Positions 14,425-21,949 of a stretch of 31,724 nt of DNA are shown in pieces. The stretch spans positions 1 through 31,724 of IMG/VR virus record IMGVR_UViG_3300017991_000293; one strand, 5' to 3'. The notes under the pieces are model-generated. The model was not told where the DNA came from, made no database searches, and saw only the letters and a program-made list of their open reading frames with translations. The translations under genes and the position numbers were made by a program. The DNA is from a virus. Numbering within the stretch: the first letter of the stretch is position 1; each line of letters begins with the position of its first letter.

Positions 14425-15506
14425 GGGCATATCTGATCCTAAAGGCAATCGAGGGCTCAGCCGCTATAGGTGAGGATGGCAAGCCCGGCGAGTTCCAGGT
14501 GCTGCCCTACGGCACAGTGGAGATCGAAGGCGAAGAGGACGCGTTCGTAGACGATGAGGCGATGGATGCCATCGTCTCTGAGTTCACGCGGCGCGGCAAC
14601 GACATGGTCATCAACTACGAGCACCAGACCCTGACCGGTCAGGAGGCGCCGGCTGCGGGCTGGCTCAAAACGTTCGTGAAGAAAGGCGCCGAAGGCCTGT
14701 GGGCCGTGGTGGAGTGGACGGAGAAGGCACGGGAATATCTTGCCAGTAAGGAGTACCGCTATTTCTCGCCGGTATTCTGGGTTCGTAAGGCGGACCGGAA
14801 GATCATCGCTATTGATAACCTCGCGCTCACCAACTTCCCGAAGATCAACAACCTGAAACCGATTACGGCGAAAATGAATAGCGATTTTAATAACCGTCAA
14901 GGAGATCCTGCTTACAGGGAGCGGGAACGAAAGGAGAACATCATGTTGGAAAAACTCAAAAAACTGTTTGGGCTGGCCGATGACGCCGGCGAGGACAAGG
15001 TGGTCGAGGCCGTGGAGACGGTCGTGGCCAAGGCAAAAACTCTCGAGGAGGCCGCTGGGGGCAAAGACATGGTGGCCTGCAAGGAGGTCCTGGAGGCCCT
15101 CGGGCTCAAGGAGGACGCCAAAAAGGAGGATGCAGTCACGGCCATTGCCGGCCTGAAGGTCACGGATACTGCTGCAGCGGATCTGAGCCAGCAGGTGGCA
15201 ACACTCACAGCCGAAATCGCGGAGATGAAAAAAGGCGATCTCACCGCGCTCGCACTCAAAGAGGGCAAGACATCCCCCGAGGAGCTGGAGAAGTGGGGCA
15301 ACGATCTGGCGCTCAAGAGCCCGGATCAGTTCACCAGGATCGTGCTCTCCAGGCCCGCGGGCAGCGTGATCCCGGTGCAGGTAATCCCGCCCGGCCCGAA
15401 GGACAACGACGGGGACATTTCCGATGCGGCCCTCACCATTGCCAAGCAGCTGGGCAACACCGAGGAAGACCTCAAGAAGTATGGGGGAGTGGCGAAAGAA
15501 GGTTGA
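14421..15506 (+). CDS. Head maturation protease with C-terminal scaffold (Mu gpI-like)
   Basis: A 361-residue protein. Residues about 1-150 are the Mu-type prohead protease domain, with VINYEHQTLTGQEAPAAGWL (residues about 72-91; the His in YEHQ is a candidate active-site residue) and YRYFSPVFWVRK (about 112-123). Residues about 175-361 are an acidic, helical scaffold region with coiled coil (LSQQVATLTAEIAEMKK). As in Mu I/Z, protease and scaffold are one reading frame with an internal start for the scaffold alone. It degrades the scaffold during capsid maturation. Confidence 0.88.
   Translation: MRAYLILKAIEGSAAIGEDGKPGEFQVLPYGTVEIEGEEDAFVDDEAMDAIVSEFTRRGNDMVINYEHQTLTGQEAPAAGWLKTFVKKGAEGLWAVVEWTEKAREYLASKEYRYFSPVFWVRKADRKIIAIDNLALTNFPKINNLKPITAKMNSDFNNRQGDPAYRERERKENIMLEKLKKLFGLADDAGEDKVVEAVETVVAKAKTLEEAAGGKDMVACKEVLEALGLKEDAKKEDAVTAIAGLKVTDTAAADLSQQVATLTAEIAEMKKGDLTALALKEGKTSPEELEKWGNDLALKSPDQFTRIVLSRPAGSVIPVQVIPPGPKDNDGDISDAALTIAKQLGNTEEDLKKYGGVAKEG
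14943..15506 (+). CDS. Nested scaffold protein (Mu gpZ-like) from an internal start
   Basis: ATG 14943 lies in the frame of the protease and has AAAGGAG (14930-14936) seven bases upstream, an unusually good ribosome site inside a coding region. It would yield a 187-residue acidic, helical scaffold protein alone. Mu and lambda make their scaffolds this way (I/Z and C/Nu3), which is why I annotate it separately. Confidence 0.75.
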   Translation: MLEKLKKLFGLADDAGEDKVVEAVETVVAKAKTLEEAAGGKDMVACKEVLEALGLKEDAKKEDAVTAIAGLKVTDTAAADLSQQVATLTAEIAEMKKGDLTALALKEGKTSPEELEKWGNDLALKSPDQFTRIVLSRPAGSVIPVQVIPPGPKDNDGDISDAALTIAKQLGNTEEDLKKYGGVAKEG

Positions 15507-15570
15507 AGGTTAAAGGCTGAAGCAAAAACTTTTTACCTTCAGTCTAAGCCCCTTCAGTCTAACAACCTAA
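15500..15570. repeat. CTGAAGG-family inverted repeat (site 5)
   Basis: AGGTTGAAGG and AAAGGCTGAAG units face CCTTCAGTCTAAG and CCTTCAGTCTAA units around CAAAAACTTTTTA. It starts at the protease/scaffold stop and ends just before the CCGGAGG of the next gene. Confidence 0.75.
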
Positions 15571-15589
15571 AAAAACCGGAGGTTTTATC

Positions 15590-16669
15590 ATGACAGCATT
15601 AACCGAAGACAAAGCGCTCCAGTACACCGAAGGCGTGGAGCTGGCCTTTGAGATGTACCAGAGCACCAAAATTTACGGCGGCTCGTTCGTGTGTGCGCGC
15701 GCGGACGGCTACGTTGTGCCGGGCGACGACGCATCGGGCCTGATCTTTGAAGGCGTTGCCATCGAGCAGGTGGATAACTCCAGCGGCGCAGACGGCGACA
15801 AGAAGGTAGTCCTGCGCAGGCGGGGCCTGGTCAAGGCCATCCTGGATACGGCCATCACCATCGCCAACGTGGGCGACAACGTCTTTCTGGTGGACGACCA
15901 GACCGTGGATCTGGTGGCTAACGTCACGCACAATATTTTCTGCGGGATTATCGCCGGATACATCGACACCACCCACGCATGGATCGATATCGAGCCCGCT
16001 ATCAGGCAGGCCGACGTGGCAACCCACATCGCGGATGACAGCGGCGCGCATGCGGCATCGGCCATCAGCATCGCGGATGCCGGCGGCTTTACAAGCCAGA
16101 CCGAGGCGGAGGCGGCCCTGCAGGAGATCTATCAGCACATTATCACTACGAAGGGAATTATTCCCATCCCTATGCCGGTAATTACAAATGCGGGAGTCGC
16201 CCTGGCAGCCTTCTCAGATGGTGATAGTGCCACACCAGGATTTTGCGTGACCGCCGAGGGGCTCGGCATCCGGTGGAATAACCACGGCACCCCGACACCG
16301 GTGGGGACCAAGGTCATGGTCCCGCCTGATATGGATGTCACCGCCAATGCGGTGCTTCATATCCTTGCTGCCAAAACCGGGGCCACCCTGGCCGACGCAA
16401 CCAAGTTTACCGTCGAGGCTTTTAACAACGCGGTTGCCGCGCTCTATGACGCGGATGCGGATTTCGGCGGCGACACCGATGCGATGACCGGGGACGCGAC
16501 AGCAAAGACCGTGCAGCACGTGACCCTCACCCTGGCCCTGGCAAACCTGGCGGCCTACCCGGCGGCGATGGAGCTGACAATCCAGCCCAAGGACGGAACC
16601 CTGGGCACCGATGACGTCATCATGCTGATCTGCTGGATCGAGTACACGAGGAAGCTGTTGACATCGTAA
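15590..16669 (+). CDS. Capsid decoration (DUF2190-like) and head-fibre-like fusion protein
   Basis: A 359-residue protein. Residues about 1-115 resemble the DUF2190 capsid-cement family (a beta-rich barrel with YVVPGDDASGLIFEGVAIEQ). A linker (about 125-165) contains HIADDSGAHAASAISIADAG and a short helix (SQTEAEAALQEIYQHI), a pattern seen in head-fibre or trimerised phage surface proteins. The C-terminal about 170 residues are a beta-rich domain I do not recognise. It lies directly before the major capsid gene, where decoration proteins are usual. Confidence 0.65.
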   Translation: MTALTEDKALQYTEGVELAFEMYQSTKIYGGSFVCARADGYVVPGDDASGLIFEGVAIEQVDNSSGADGDKKVVLRRRGLVKAILDTAITIANVGDNVFLVDDQTVDLVANVTHNIFCGIIAGYIDTTHAWIDIEPAIRQADVATHIADDSGAHAASAISIADAGGFTSQTEAEAALQEIYQHIITTKGIIPIPMPVITNAGVALAAFSDGDSATPGFCVTAEGLGIRWNNHGTPTPVGTKVMVPPDMDVTANAVLHILAAKTGATLADATKFTVEAFNNAVAALYDADADFGGDTDAMTGDATAKTVQHVTLTLALANLAAYPAAMELTIQPKDGTLGTDDVIMLICWIEYTRKLLTS

Positions 16670-16673
16670 GAAG

Positions 16674-16749
16674 AGGTTCCTCGTTCACCGTTCACGGTTC
16701 AATAGTTTTTTAACCGTGAACCTTGAACACAGAACCCTGAACCCTAAAT
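16674..16749. repeat. GTTCAAG-family inverted repeat (site 6)
   Basis: GTTCACCGTTCACGGTTCAA on the left and TTAACCGTGAACCTTGAAC on the right enclose an AT-rich TAGTTTTT centre, with further GAACCCT units to the right. It separates the decoration and major capsid genes. Confidence 0.75.
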
Positions 16750-16764
16750 AAGGAGGATTGAACC

Positions 16765-17670
16765 ATGTTAGTCAACAAAGCAAATATTGAAGCGGTTTTC
16801 ATTAACCTGAAGACCACGTTCAACAAGGCATTCGAGGCGGCACCCAGCCTGTGGGAGCAGACCACCATGCTGGTGCCCAGCGGCTCGAGCCAGAACGATT
16901 ATTCCTGGCTCTCCCGCTTCCCCAAGATGCGGAAATGGCTGGGCGACAAGGTCATCAAAGCATTGAAGGCATTCACCTACACCGTTGTGAATGATGATTG
17001 GGAGGCAACCGTGGGGGTGAACCGGAACGATATCCAGGACGACAACCTGGGCATTTACGCGCCTCAGGCACAGGACGCGGGTTTTTCCGCCAAGCAGCTG
17101 CCCGACGAGATCGATGCGGATCTCAAAAACAATGCCTTCGCCAACGTCTGTTATGACGGCCAGTACTTCTACGACACGGATCACCCAGCTGCGGGATCAA
17201 GTGTCAGCAACAAAGGCACGGCTGCCTTATCGGCTGCGAGTCAAGCCGCGGCAGCTGCGAGCTACGGCGCTGCCAGGATCGCCATCATGAGCTTCACCGA
17301 TGATGACGGCAGGCCCCTGGGGCTGGTTCCGGATCTCCTTGAAGTCGGTCCGGCTCTGGAGGCAACGGCCACGCTGCTGCTTACCAATGAAAAACTCGCC
17401 GATGACACGCCCAATCCCTATAAGGGTACGGCAAAGCTCCTGGTAAACCCGAGGATCACCAGCACGACACAGTGGATGCTCCATGTGACCAGCCGGCCGA
17501 TCAAGCCGTTCGTGTATCAGGAGCGGGAAAAGCCGAATTTCGTACAGCAGACCACTGAGGACTCCGACAGAGTCTTTATGAGAAAGACGTTCCTGTTCGG
17601 GGCCGAGGCAAGGGCAGCCGGTGGCTACGGTCTGTGGCAGCTCAGCTACGGCAGCACGGGCGAGGGTTGA
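16765..17670 (+). CDS. Major capsid protein, Mu gpT-like
   Basis: A 301-residue protein with AAGGAGG ahead of ATG 16765. The N-terminal segment (INLKTTFNKAFEAAP) and WLSRFPKMRKWLGDKVIKAL are signatures of the Mu-like gpT family, a HK97-fold shell protein. A middle region holds YFYDTDHP and an Ala/Ser-rich loop, and KLLVNPRI with a RVFMRKTFLFG end follows the family order. Length is typical. Flanked by repeat hairpins on both sides. Confidence 0.9.
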   Translation: MLVNKANIEAVFINLKTTFNKAFEAAPSLWEQTTMLVPSGSSQNDYSWLSRFPKMRKWLGDKVIKALKAFTYTVVNDDWEATVGVNRNDIQDDNLGIYAPQAQDAGFSAKQLPDEIDADLKNNAFANVCYDGQYFYDTDHPAAGSSVSNKGTAALSAASQAAAAASYGAARIAIMSFTDDDGRPLGLVPDLLEVGPALEATATLLLTNEKLADDTPNPYKGTAKLLVNPRITSTTQWMLHVTSRPIKPFVYQEREKPNFVQQTTEDSDRVFMRKTFLFGAEARAAGGYGLWQLSYGSTGEG

Positions 17671-17680
17671 TAAAAGAGGT

Positions 17681-17750
17681 AGATAGACTGAAGGCTGAAG
17701 ACTGTTAGGCTAAAACCTTCAGACTAAACGCCTTCAGCCTAACAACCTGC
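17681..17750. repeat. CTGAAGG-family inverted repeat (site 7)
   Basis: TAGACTGAAGGCTGAAGACT and TTAGGCTAA face CCTTCAGACTAAACGCCTTC and AGCCTAACAACCT, followed by the GAAAGGAGG of the next gene. Confidence 0.75.
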
Positions 17751-17769
17751 CGACTGAAAGGAGGCAAAT

Positions 17770-18204
17770 ATGATCCGGATACGGAGCAAGCACCATAATT
17801 TTCGCCGATGTGGCATGGCCCATCCCAAGGAGCCGAGGGAGTATCCTGATGACCGGTTCACCGGGGAGGAGCTAGCGATTCTGAAGGCCGAGCCCATGCT
17901 CACTGTGGAGGTGATTGAAACGGAAGATTCGAAACTGGAAGACCGAGCAGCTGAGATTGAGAAGAGAATCGAAGACGATACCACAGCTGAGGAGAAGCAA
18001 GAGCCCGTGGAATCAACACCGGAAACTGTAGAGGCCGAGCTCAACCAGAGAACAATCGTAGAAGCTGGCAGAGCCGCCATCGAGGCAGGCCAGGTGACCA
18101 AGGCCGGAAAGCCCCTGGTCGAGGCGATAGAGGAGATCCTGGGCAGGAATATTACCCAGGCTGAGCGTGATGAAGCATTTGAAAAGCTGACAGCTGACAG
18201 CTGA
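17770..18204 (+). CDS. HI1506-related head/connector protein (Mu gp35-like)
   Basis: A 144-residue protein with AAAGGAGG before ATG 17770. The N-terminus (MIRIRSKHHNFRRCGMAHPK, then YPDDRFTGEELAILKAEPML) is the conserved start of the HI1506-related family, and the C-terminus (VEAGRAAIEAGQVTKAGKPL through AERDEAFEKL) is its usual end. An acidic linker of about 45 residues separates them. Role unknown; it always sits between the capsid and DUF1320 genes in Mu-like phages. Confidence 0.8.
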   Translation: MIRIRSKHHNFRRCGMAHPKEPREYPDDRFTGEELAILKAEPMLTVEVIETEDSKLEDRAAEIEKRIEDDTTAEEKQEPVESTPETVEAELNQRTIVEAGRAAIEAGQVTKAGKPLVEAIEEILGRNITQAERDEAFEKLTADS

Positions 18205-18219
18205 GAGCTATAAGCTGCG
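18185..18219. repeat. AGCTGAC/AGCTGAT-family repeat (site 8)
   Basis: Tandem AGCTGACAGCTGACAGCTGA units followed by GAGCTATAAGCTG begin inside the last codons of the upstream gene (encoding its Leu-Thr-Ala-Asp-Ser end) and stop ahead of the AAAGGAG of the DUF1320 gene. Confidence 0.65.
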
Positions 18220-18233
18220 ACTGAAAGGAGCCT

Positions 18234-18659
18234 ATGGCCTACAGCACAAAAGCTGACATTCTAGAGCAGCTGGACGAGGACGTGCTGATCCAGCTCACCG
18301 ATGATGCGGACGCGGGCGCGGTTGATGACGACATGGTCACCCGCGCCATCGCGGATGCGGACTCGGAGATCGACTCGTACTGCGGAAAGCGCTATGAGGT
18401 ACCGTTTTCCACGGTGCCGGAGCGGGTCCGGAAGCTCTCGGTGGATATAGCGATCTATAATCTCTACTCGCGGCGGAAAGGCGCTCCTGAGAGCAGGGAG
18501 AAGCGCTACGACAGGGCAATATCTTTTTTGAAAGATGTTGCCAAAGGCCTGGCCACCCTGGGAGAGGATGATCCTGATTCAACCCCCGCGGAATCGCATA
18601 AGCCGGATATCGATCAGTCGGACCGGATCTTCACGCGGGATAAGATGAAAGGGTTCTGA
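18234..18659 (+). CDS. DUF1320 protein, Mu gp36-like, head-tail connector
   Basis: A 141-residue protein typical of DUF1320: MAYSTKADILEQLDEDVLIQ at the start, DDMVTRAIADADSEIDSYCG in the middle, a VPERVRKLSVDIAIYNLYSR helix pair and a disordered end. This all-helical fold resembles head-completion adaptors of the gp6/gp15 type, so it probably forms the ring below the portal. AAAGGAG precedes ATG 18234. Confidence 0.85.
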   Translation: MAYSTKADILEQLDEDVLIQLTDDADAGAVDDDMVTRAIADADSEIDSYCGKRYEVPFSTVPERVRKLSVDIAIYNLYSRRKGAPESREKRYDRAISFLKDVAKGLATLGEDDPDSTPAESHKPDIDQSDRIFTRDKMKGF

Positions 18660-18662
18660 TCC

Positions 18663-18800
18663 ATGAGCGGGCGGGTGCATAAAAAAATACGCAAGGCGGC
18701 GAATAAGCGCTTCATTTCCATGATCAAGGCTATCGGGAAACTCCCGTTCAGGCAGCGGCTCTGGTTCGCGTGGAAAATCGCAAGGGGCACAAAACGGTGA
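18663..18800 (+). CDS. Small basic helical protein
   Basis: A 45-residue very basic protein from ATG 18663, 3 bases after the DUF1320 stop, with its stop overlapping the next start (GTGA). The closing LPFRQRLWFAWKIARG is like small proteins encoded at this position in other Mu-like phages. The function is not known; its tight packing and overlap support translation. Confidence 0.6.
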   Translation: MSGRVHKKIRKAANKRFISMIKAIGKLPFRQRLWFAWKIARGTKR

Positions 18801-19303
18801 TCAGCATCAAGTACTCCATCAAGGATATGGAGATGAAGGCCGCCATGAAGGGGCTCACCGACCGTCTCTCACGGCCCCGGCAGGCGCTCAAGGAGTGCGG
18901 CCTGGTGGGACTCAGATCGATCAGCAAGACCTTCAAGGAGGGTGGCCGTCCGGTGCGGTGGAGGCCCAGCAAGCGGGCGCTGGCAACGGGCGATAAGACC
19001 CTGATCGACACGGCCCGGCTCATGCGCTCCATCACCATGAAGGTAGGGGCAAAAATTGTTGCCTGGGGAACCAATGTAAAATACGCCGCCATCCAGCACC
19101 TGGGCGGCATAATCCCGGCCAGGACGGTGCTTCCCAGGCGTGCCAAGGCCCTGCGGTGGATGGATAAGAGCGGCAAGGTCAGGTTCGCCAAAAAAGTACA
19201 CATTCCGAAAACAAAGATCCCGGCCCGGGAGTTCCTGGTGCTCCAGGATTCGGACTGGAGGGTATTTCGTAAGATATTCGGGGATTATTTAACCGCAGAC
19301 TAG
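18797..19303 (+). CDS. Phage virion morphogenesis protein (gpG / tail completion family)
   Basis: A 168-residue basic protein. I use GTG 18797, which overlaps the previous stop; a GTG at 18770 in the same frame would lie inside the small gene. The Mu gpG/P2 gpS-like pattern is visible: helical N-terminus, then RPVRWRPSKRALATGDKTLI (residues about 45-64), TARLMRSITMKV, VKYAAIQHLGG (about 92-102) and IPAREFLVL (about 142-150). It acts in head-tail joining. Confidence 0.82.
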   Translation: MISIKYSIKDMEMKAAMKGLTDRLSRPRQALKECGLVGLRSISKTFKEGGRPVRWRPSKRALATGDKTLIDTARLMRSITMKVGAKIVAWGTNVKYAAIQHLGGIIPARTVLPRRAKALRWMDKSGKVRFAKKVHIPKTKIPAREFLVLQDSDWRVFRKIFGDYLTAD

Positions 19304-19312
19304 CGCAGATAA

Positions 19313-19756
19313 ATGAAAGCTCTTTTGAACAACGTTCAACCGAAACTACAGACGGACCTCACCTATGTTAGGGACAGCGACGTCTTTGTGACCGAAGACG
19401 AGCGGTTGATCCCGGAGGCGGTCAAGTTTCCGGCGGTGGGGTTAAAAGACGGGGAGGTGATCTACACCATCGAGACCGGCGACCAGGAGACCGACGAGCT
19501 CTTTGTGAAGGCCATCGCCTACGTACAGCTCGAGAAGCCCGAGGCATCCATTATGGGCGATTCGGCAACAGGGAAAAAGGGCGTGCTGGATGTTATCTCA
19601 GACATCAAGGCGTCGCTCAACGATGAGACATTTTCGGGCGCCTATGAGGCCGCGATCCCGGTATCTGAGTCCGAGAGCGAGCTCCTGGCCGACGAGGAAA
19701 CGGCCATACAGATGAAGAGCATCACCATGAAATACGTAAGGGTTGTAGAAAGCTGA
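19313..19756 (+). CDS. Putative tail terminator / Mu gp37-like protein
   Basis: A 147-residue acidic protein from ATG 19313. It opens with a helix and a YVRDSDVFVTEDERLIPEAV stretch, then PAVGLKDGEVIY, and closes with paired beta strands (MKSITMKYVRV), a layout typical of phage tail terminator proteins that cap the tail tube at the head joint. No clear Shine-Dalgarno is seen; the gap just before it (AACCGCAGACTAGCGCAGAT) looks like another genomic repeat. Position after gpG and before the tube protein supports the call. Confidence 0.6.
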   Translation: MKALLNNVQPKLQTDLTYVRDSDVFVTEDERLIPEAVKFPAVGLKDGEVIYTIETGDQETDELFVKAIAYVQLEKPEASIMGDSATGKKGVLDVISDIKASLNDETFSGAYEAAIPVSESESELLADEETAIQMKSITMKYVRVVES

Positions 19757-19815
19757 TAGCTCATAGCTGATAGCTCCCAGGAAAACTAGGAGCTATGAGC
19801 TGAGAGCTATAACCT
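19751..19815. repeat. AGCTGAT-family inverted repeat (site 9)
   Basis: AGCTGATAGCTCATAGCTGA followed by TAGCTCC pairs, with a few mismatches, with GGAGCTATGAGCTGAGAGCT around CAGGAAAACTA. It directly follows the tail terminator gene and precedes the CCGGAGG of the next gene. Confidence 0.75.
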
Positions 19816-19833
19816 AAAACCGGAGGTTTTATC

Positions 19834-20040
19834 ATGAAAGTCTATTATCCGGGACCCGGGCATGAAACGTACCATCCTGTGCTGGGCAAGCTGGTCCCCA
19901 ATGAGCCCTTTGAACTGGATGGGGCAACGGCCCGGCCGTACTTGGAATCGGGGCTATTGAAACGAGTTGAAAAAAAGAAAGCGGTTCAGGGTTCAGAGTT
20001 GAAAGTTCAAAACTCGGAACCCGGAACCCAGAACCTTTGA
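19834..20040 (+). CDS. Small tail-region protein (DUF2635-like) with repeat-encoded tail
   Basis: A 68-residue protein with CGGAGG ahead of ATG 19834. Residues 1-48 look like the small Mu gp38/DUF2635-type proteins (MKVYYPGPGH, then LGKLVPNEPFELDG and a short acidic/basic end). Residues from 49 on are translated GTTCAGG-type repeat (VQGSELKVQNSEPGTQNL). The ancestral stop was probably replaced when the repeat arrived. Function unknown. Confidence 0.6.
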   Translation: MKVYYPGPGHETYHPVLGKLVPNEPFELDGATARPYLESGLLKRVEKKKAVQGSELKVQNSEPGTQNL

Positions 20041-20045
20041 ACCTT
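19982..20045. repeat. GTTCAAG-family inverted repeat inside coding sequence (site 10)
   Basis: GGTTCAGGGTTCAGAGTTGA on the left faces GGAACCCAGAACCTTTGAAC on the right. It supplies the last 20 codons of the upstream gene and ends shortly before the AAAGGAGG of the tube gene. Confidence 0.75.
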
Positions 20046-20065
20046 CCGACTGAAAGGAGGCACAC

Positions 20066-21115
20066 ATGGGCACACCAATCACCGGCAGGGAGATCCTGGT
20101 GGGATTAAAGAAGGCCGCTACCTGGGGCACCGCGATTGCCTGCGGCGCCAATGACGGCATCCTGATCACTGCGGAATCCCTCAGCCAGACAATCGAAGAG
20201 CTTCTGGACGACAGCGCGGGCCTGGCGTTCATCCAGCGCACCGACCAGGGCAAGATCGATGTGGCGGGAAACATCGAGGCATATCTCAGGTACGAGGGCC
20301 TTGACGTGACCCTGGCCTTGATCATGGGAACTGCGGGTGCTCCGAGCGTGCAGGGAGAAACAGCGGCCTATACCAACAGCTATGTCATGGCGGACGCACT
20401 CACCGGCCTTTTTGCCACCATTGCCATTAAGAAGAAATCCGACAAGGTATGGGAATTTCCGTCCGTGAAGCTCAACGGGTTCACCATTGCGTTTGCAATG
20501 AACGGGCCGTCAAAGCTCACGCTCAATGCAATCCCCGATCAGCTCAAGCTGGATTCCGTCACCAATACCACGGCCACCCTGGCCGACCTCACCTATCCGG
20601 ACAAAGGGAACCGGATCATCATGAATGCGAACAGCACGTTCAAAATCAATGATGAGGACGGGGCTGCGCTGGCAGACGGGGATAAGGTGTATCCGACCGG
20701 TGGAGAGCTCTCGTTTACCCGGCCCGTGGCAGGCGATCACAAGGCGGGGAGCGACTATATTGATGAGCCGGCAGCCGACGGGCATCCCGAGGCCATGCTC
20801 ACGCTGAATTTCCCGCGGTACAACGATGCGAACCATGCATTTTTCGAGAACTGGATCGCCGATACCCGGAAAAAGGGTGAGCTCTATTTCAAGGGCGCCC
20901 TGATCGAGGATACCTACTACTACGAGTTCAGGGTCTCCATGCCCAACATGAAGGTTGTGAATCCCGAAGCGGCCATATCAGGCCCGGCCAAGATCCCATC
21001 GACGTTGAAGTTCAGGCTGCTGGGCACCGATTCAGCGCCTACGGGCATGGACGGGATCACCAAGCCGTTTCAGATCGACGTGCAGAATAAGCGGACCACT
21101 GATCCGCTTGCTTAG
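20066..21115 (+). CDS. Major tail tube protein (siphovirus type)
   Basis: A 349-residue protein with AAAGGAGG before ATG 20066. The beginning (REILVGLKKAATWGTAIACG, then a LDDSAGLAF segment) and the alternating beta-strand composition are typical of phage tail tube proteins of Phage_tail_2/TTP type. Residues about 85-115 form a helix-loop (EGLDVTLALIMGTAG), and the final part ends in a strand-rich FRLLGTDSAPTGMDGI. It follows the terminator and precedes the frameshifted chaperone, the standard long-tail order. No sheath gene accompanies it. Confidence 0.8.
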   Translation: MGTPITGREILVGLKKAATWGTAIACGANDGILITAESLSQTIEELLDDSAGLAFIQRTDQGKIDVAGNIEAYLRYEGLDVTLALIMGTAGAPSVQGETAAYTNSYVMADALTGLFATIAIKKKSDKVWEFPSVKLNGFTIAFAMNGPSKLTLNAIPDQLKLDSVTNTTATLADLTYPDKGNRIIMNANSTFKINDEDGAALADGDKVYPTGGELSFTRPVAGDHKAGSDYIDEPAADGHPEAMLTLNFPRYNDANHAFFENWIADTRKKGELYFKGALIEDTYYYEFRVSMPNMKVVNPEAAISGPAKIPSTLKFRLLGTDSAPTGMDGITKPFQIDVQNKRTTDPLA

Positions 21116-21191
21116 GCTGAAGGAAGGCTTAGGCTGAAGGGGTTTAGTTTTTTTTAACAGCCTTCAGTCTTCAGCCTATCAACCTGCCAAC
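21113..21191. repeat. CTGAAGG-family inverted repeat (site 11)
   Basis: TTAGGCTGAAGG units in tandem face CCTTCAGTCTTCAGCCTATC around GGGTTTAGTTTTTTTTAAC. It begins at the tube-protein stop and lies before the AAAAGGAGG of the chaperone gene. The T run inside the centre is the longest of all sites. Confidence 0.75.
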
Positions 21192-21206
21192 TAAAAGGAG
21201 GCATTC

Positions 21207-21647
21207 ATGCAGCTAATCGACATCATCGATACCGGTGAGATCCAGAAGCCCATCTGGGTGGCATATCCGGACTCCACGACCTTCCAGGTCCTGATCCGGC
21301 CCCTGGGAAACCGGCACCCGGAGTTTCTGGAAAAGAGCCGCGAGGTCAAGTGGGACGAGCCCACGATGGAGCAGAAGGTAACCTTTAACGAGGATACCTA
21401 TACCAGGCTCTTCGGAGCCCACGTAATTGCGGGCTGGAAGGGGCTCCACGTGAAGGATCTCAAAAAGCTCGTGCTCCTCAAGGGCTTCAAAAAGCTCAAG
21501 GGACTCACCGGGGAGATCGCGTGTGACGATACGGCCCGGGACCTGCTCCTGAAGCACTCCACTGTATTCAATGCCTGGGTCAACCGGGTCACCAGGGATA
21601 CCGAGCGGTTCAACCGGGAGCGGGAGGAGGAAGAACTAAAAAACTGA
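21207..21647 (+). CDS. Tail assembly chaperone, short form (gpG-type)
   Basis: A 146-residue protein from ATG 21207 with AAAAGGAGG upstream. The sequence is beta-rich at first (FQVLIRPLGNR) and helical at the end with a charged Glu/Arg tail. It is encoded between the tube and tape measure genes, where lambda gpG and its analogues lie. It binds the tape measure protein during tail assembly and is absent from the mature tail. The last three sense codons before TGA read CTA AAA AAC and contain the slippery heptamer. Confidence 0.85.
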   Translation: MQLIDIIDTGEIQKPIWVAYPDSTTFQVLIRPLGNRHPEFLEKSREVKWDEPTMEQKVTFNEDTYTRLFGAHVIAGWKGLHVKDLKKLVLLKGFKKLKGLTGEIACDDTARDLLLKHSTVFNAWVNRVTRDTERFNREREEEELKN

Positions 21648-21949
21648 TCGAGTCCGTTCACTTCAGGCTGGATTATCCGCAGAAAAATTGCAGGCAGTGC
21701 AGGGAAAATCTCAGGGTGGACGGACTGGAGCCGGATTGTGAAACATGCGGGTTCAGGGATATCACCGAAGAAAACGACCGGGCGCTGGCCGTGTACGACC
21801 TGGCCTGCCCCTGGGGAGACCTGGATTACCAGGGCTTAACAATGGCATTTGCCTATTTTCAGATACGGCCGAAAGAGCAGAGGAAATATTGCACCAAGAT
21901 CGTCACCATTCACCGGATGATCAGGAAGCACCATGACGAGCAGGAATAG
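21207..21949 (+). CDS. Tail assembly chaperone, -1 frameshift fusion (gpGT-type)
   Basis: After AAC (21642-21644) a -1 shift gives the next codon CTG at 21644-21646, and the frame stays open to TAG 21947-21949, adding 101 residues (247 in total). The extension has a zinc-ribbon-like cluster (NCRQCRENLRVDGLEPDCET then CG), and its end overlaps the tape measure start by 17 bases. The extension frame lacks a well-placed start codon with a ribosome site (a GTG at 21716 would skip the Cys cluster), so frameshifting is the simplest explanation. The family rule of a short and a long product in tail assembly is well established. Confidence 0.82.
21623..21644 (+). promoter_or_regulatory. Programmed -1 frameshift site with SD-like stimulator
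   Basis: The classic slippery heptamer A AAA AAC occupies 21638-21644 in the right phase, one codon before the TGA. GGAGGAGG (21623-21630) lies 7 bases upstream, like the internal Shine-Dalgarno that stimulates -1 shifting in E. coli dnaX. I see no strong stem downstream. Confidence 0.82.
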
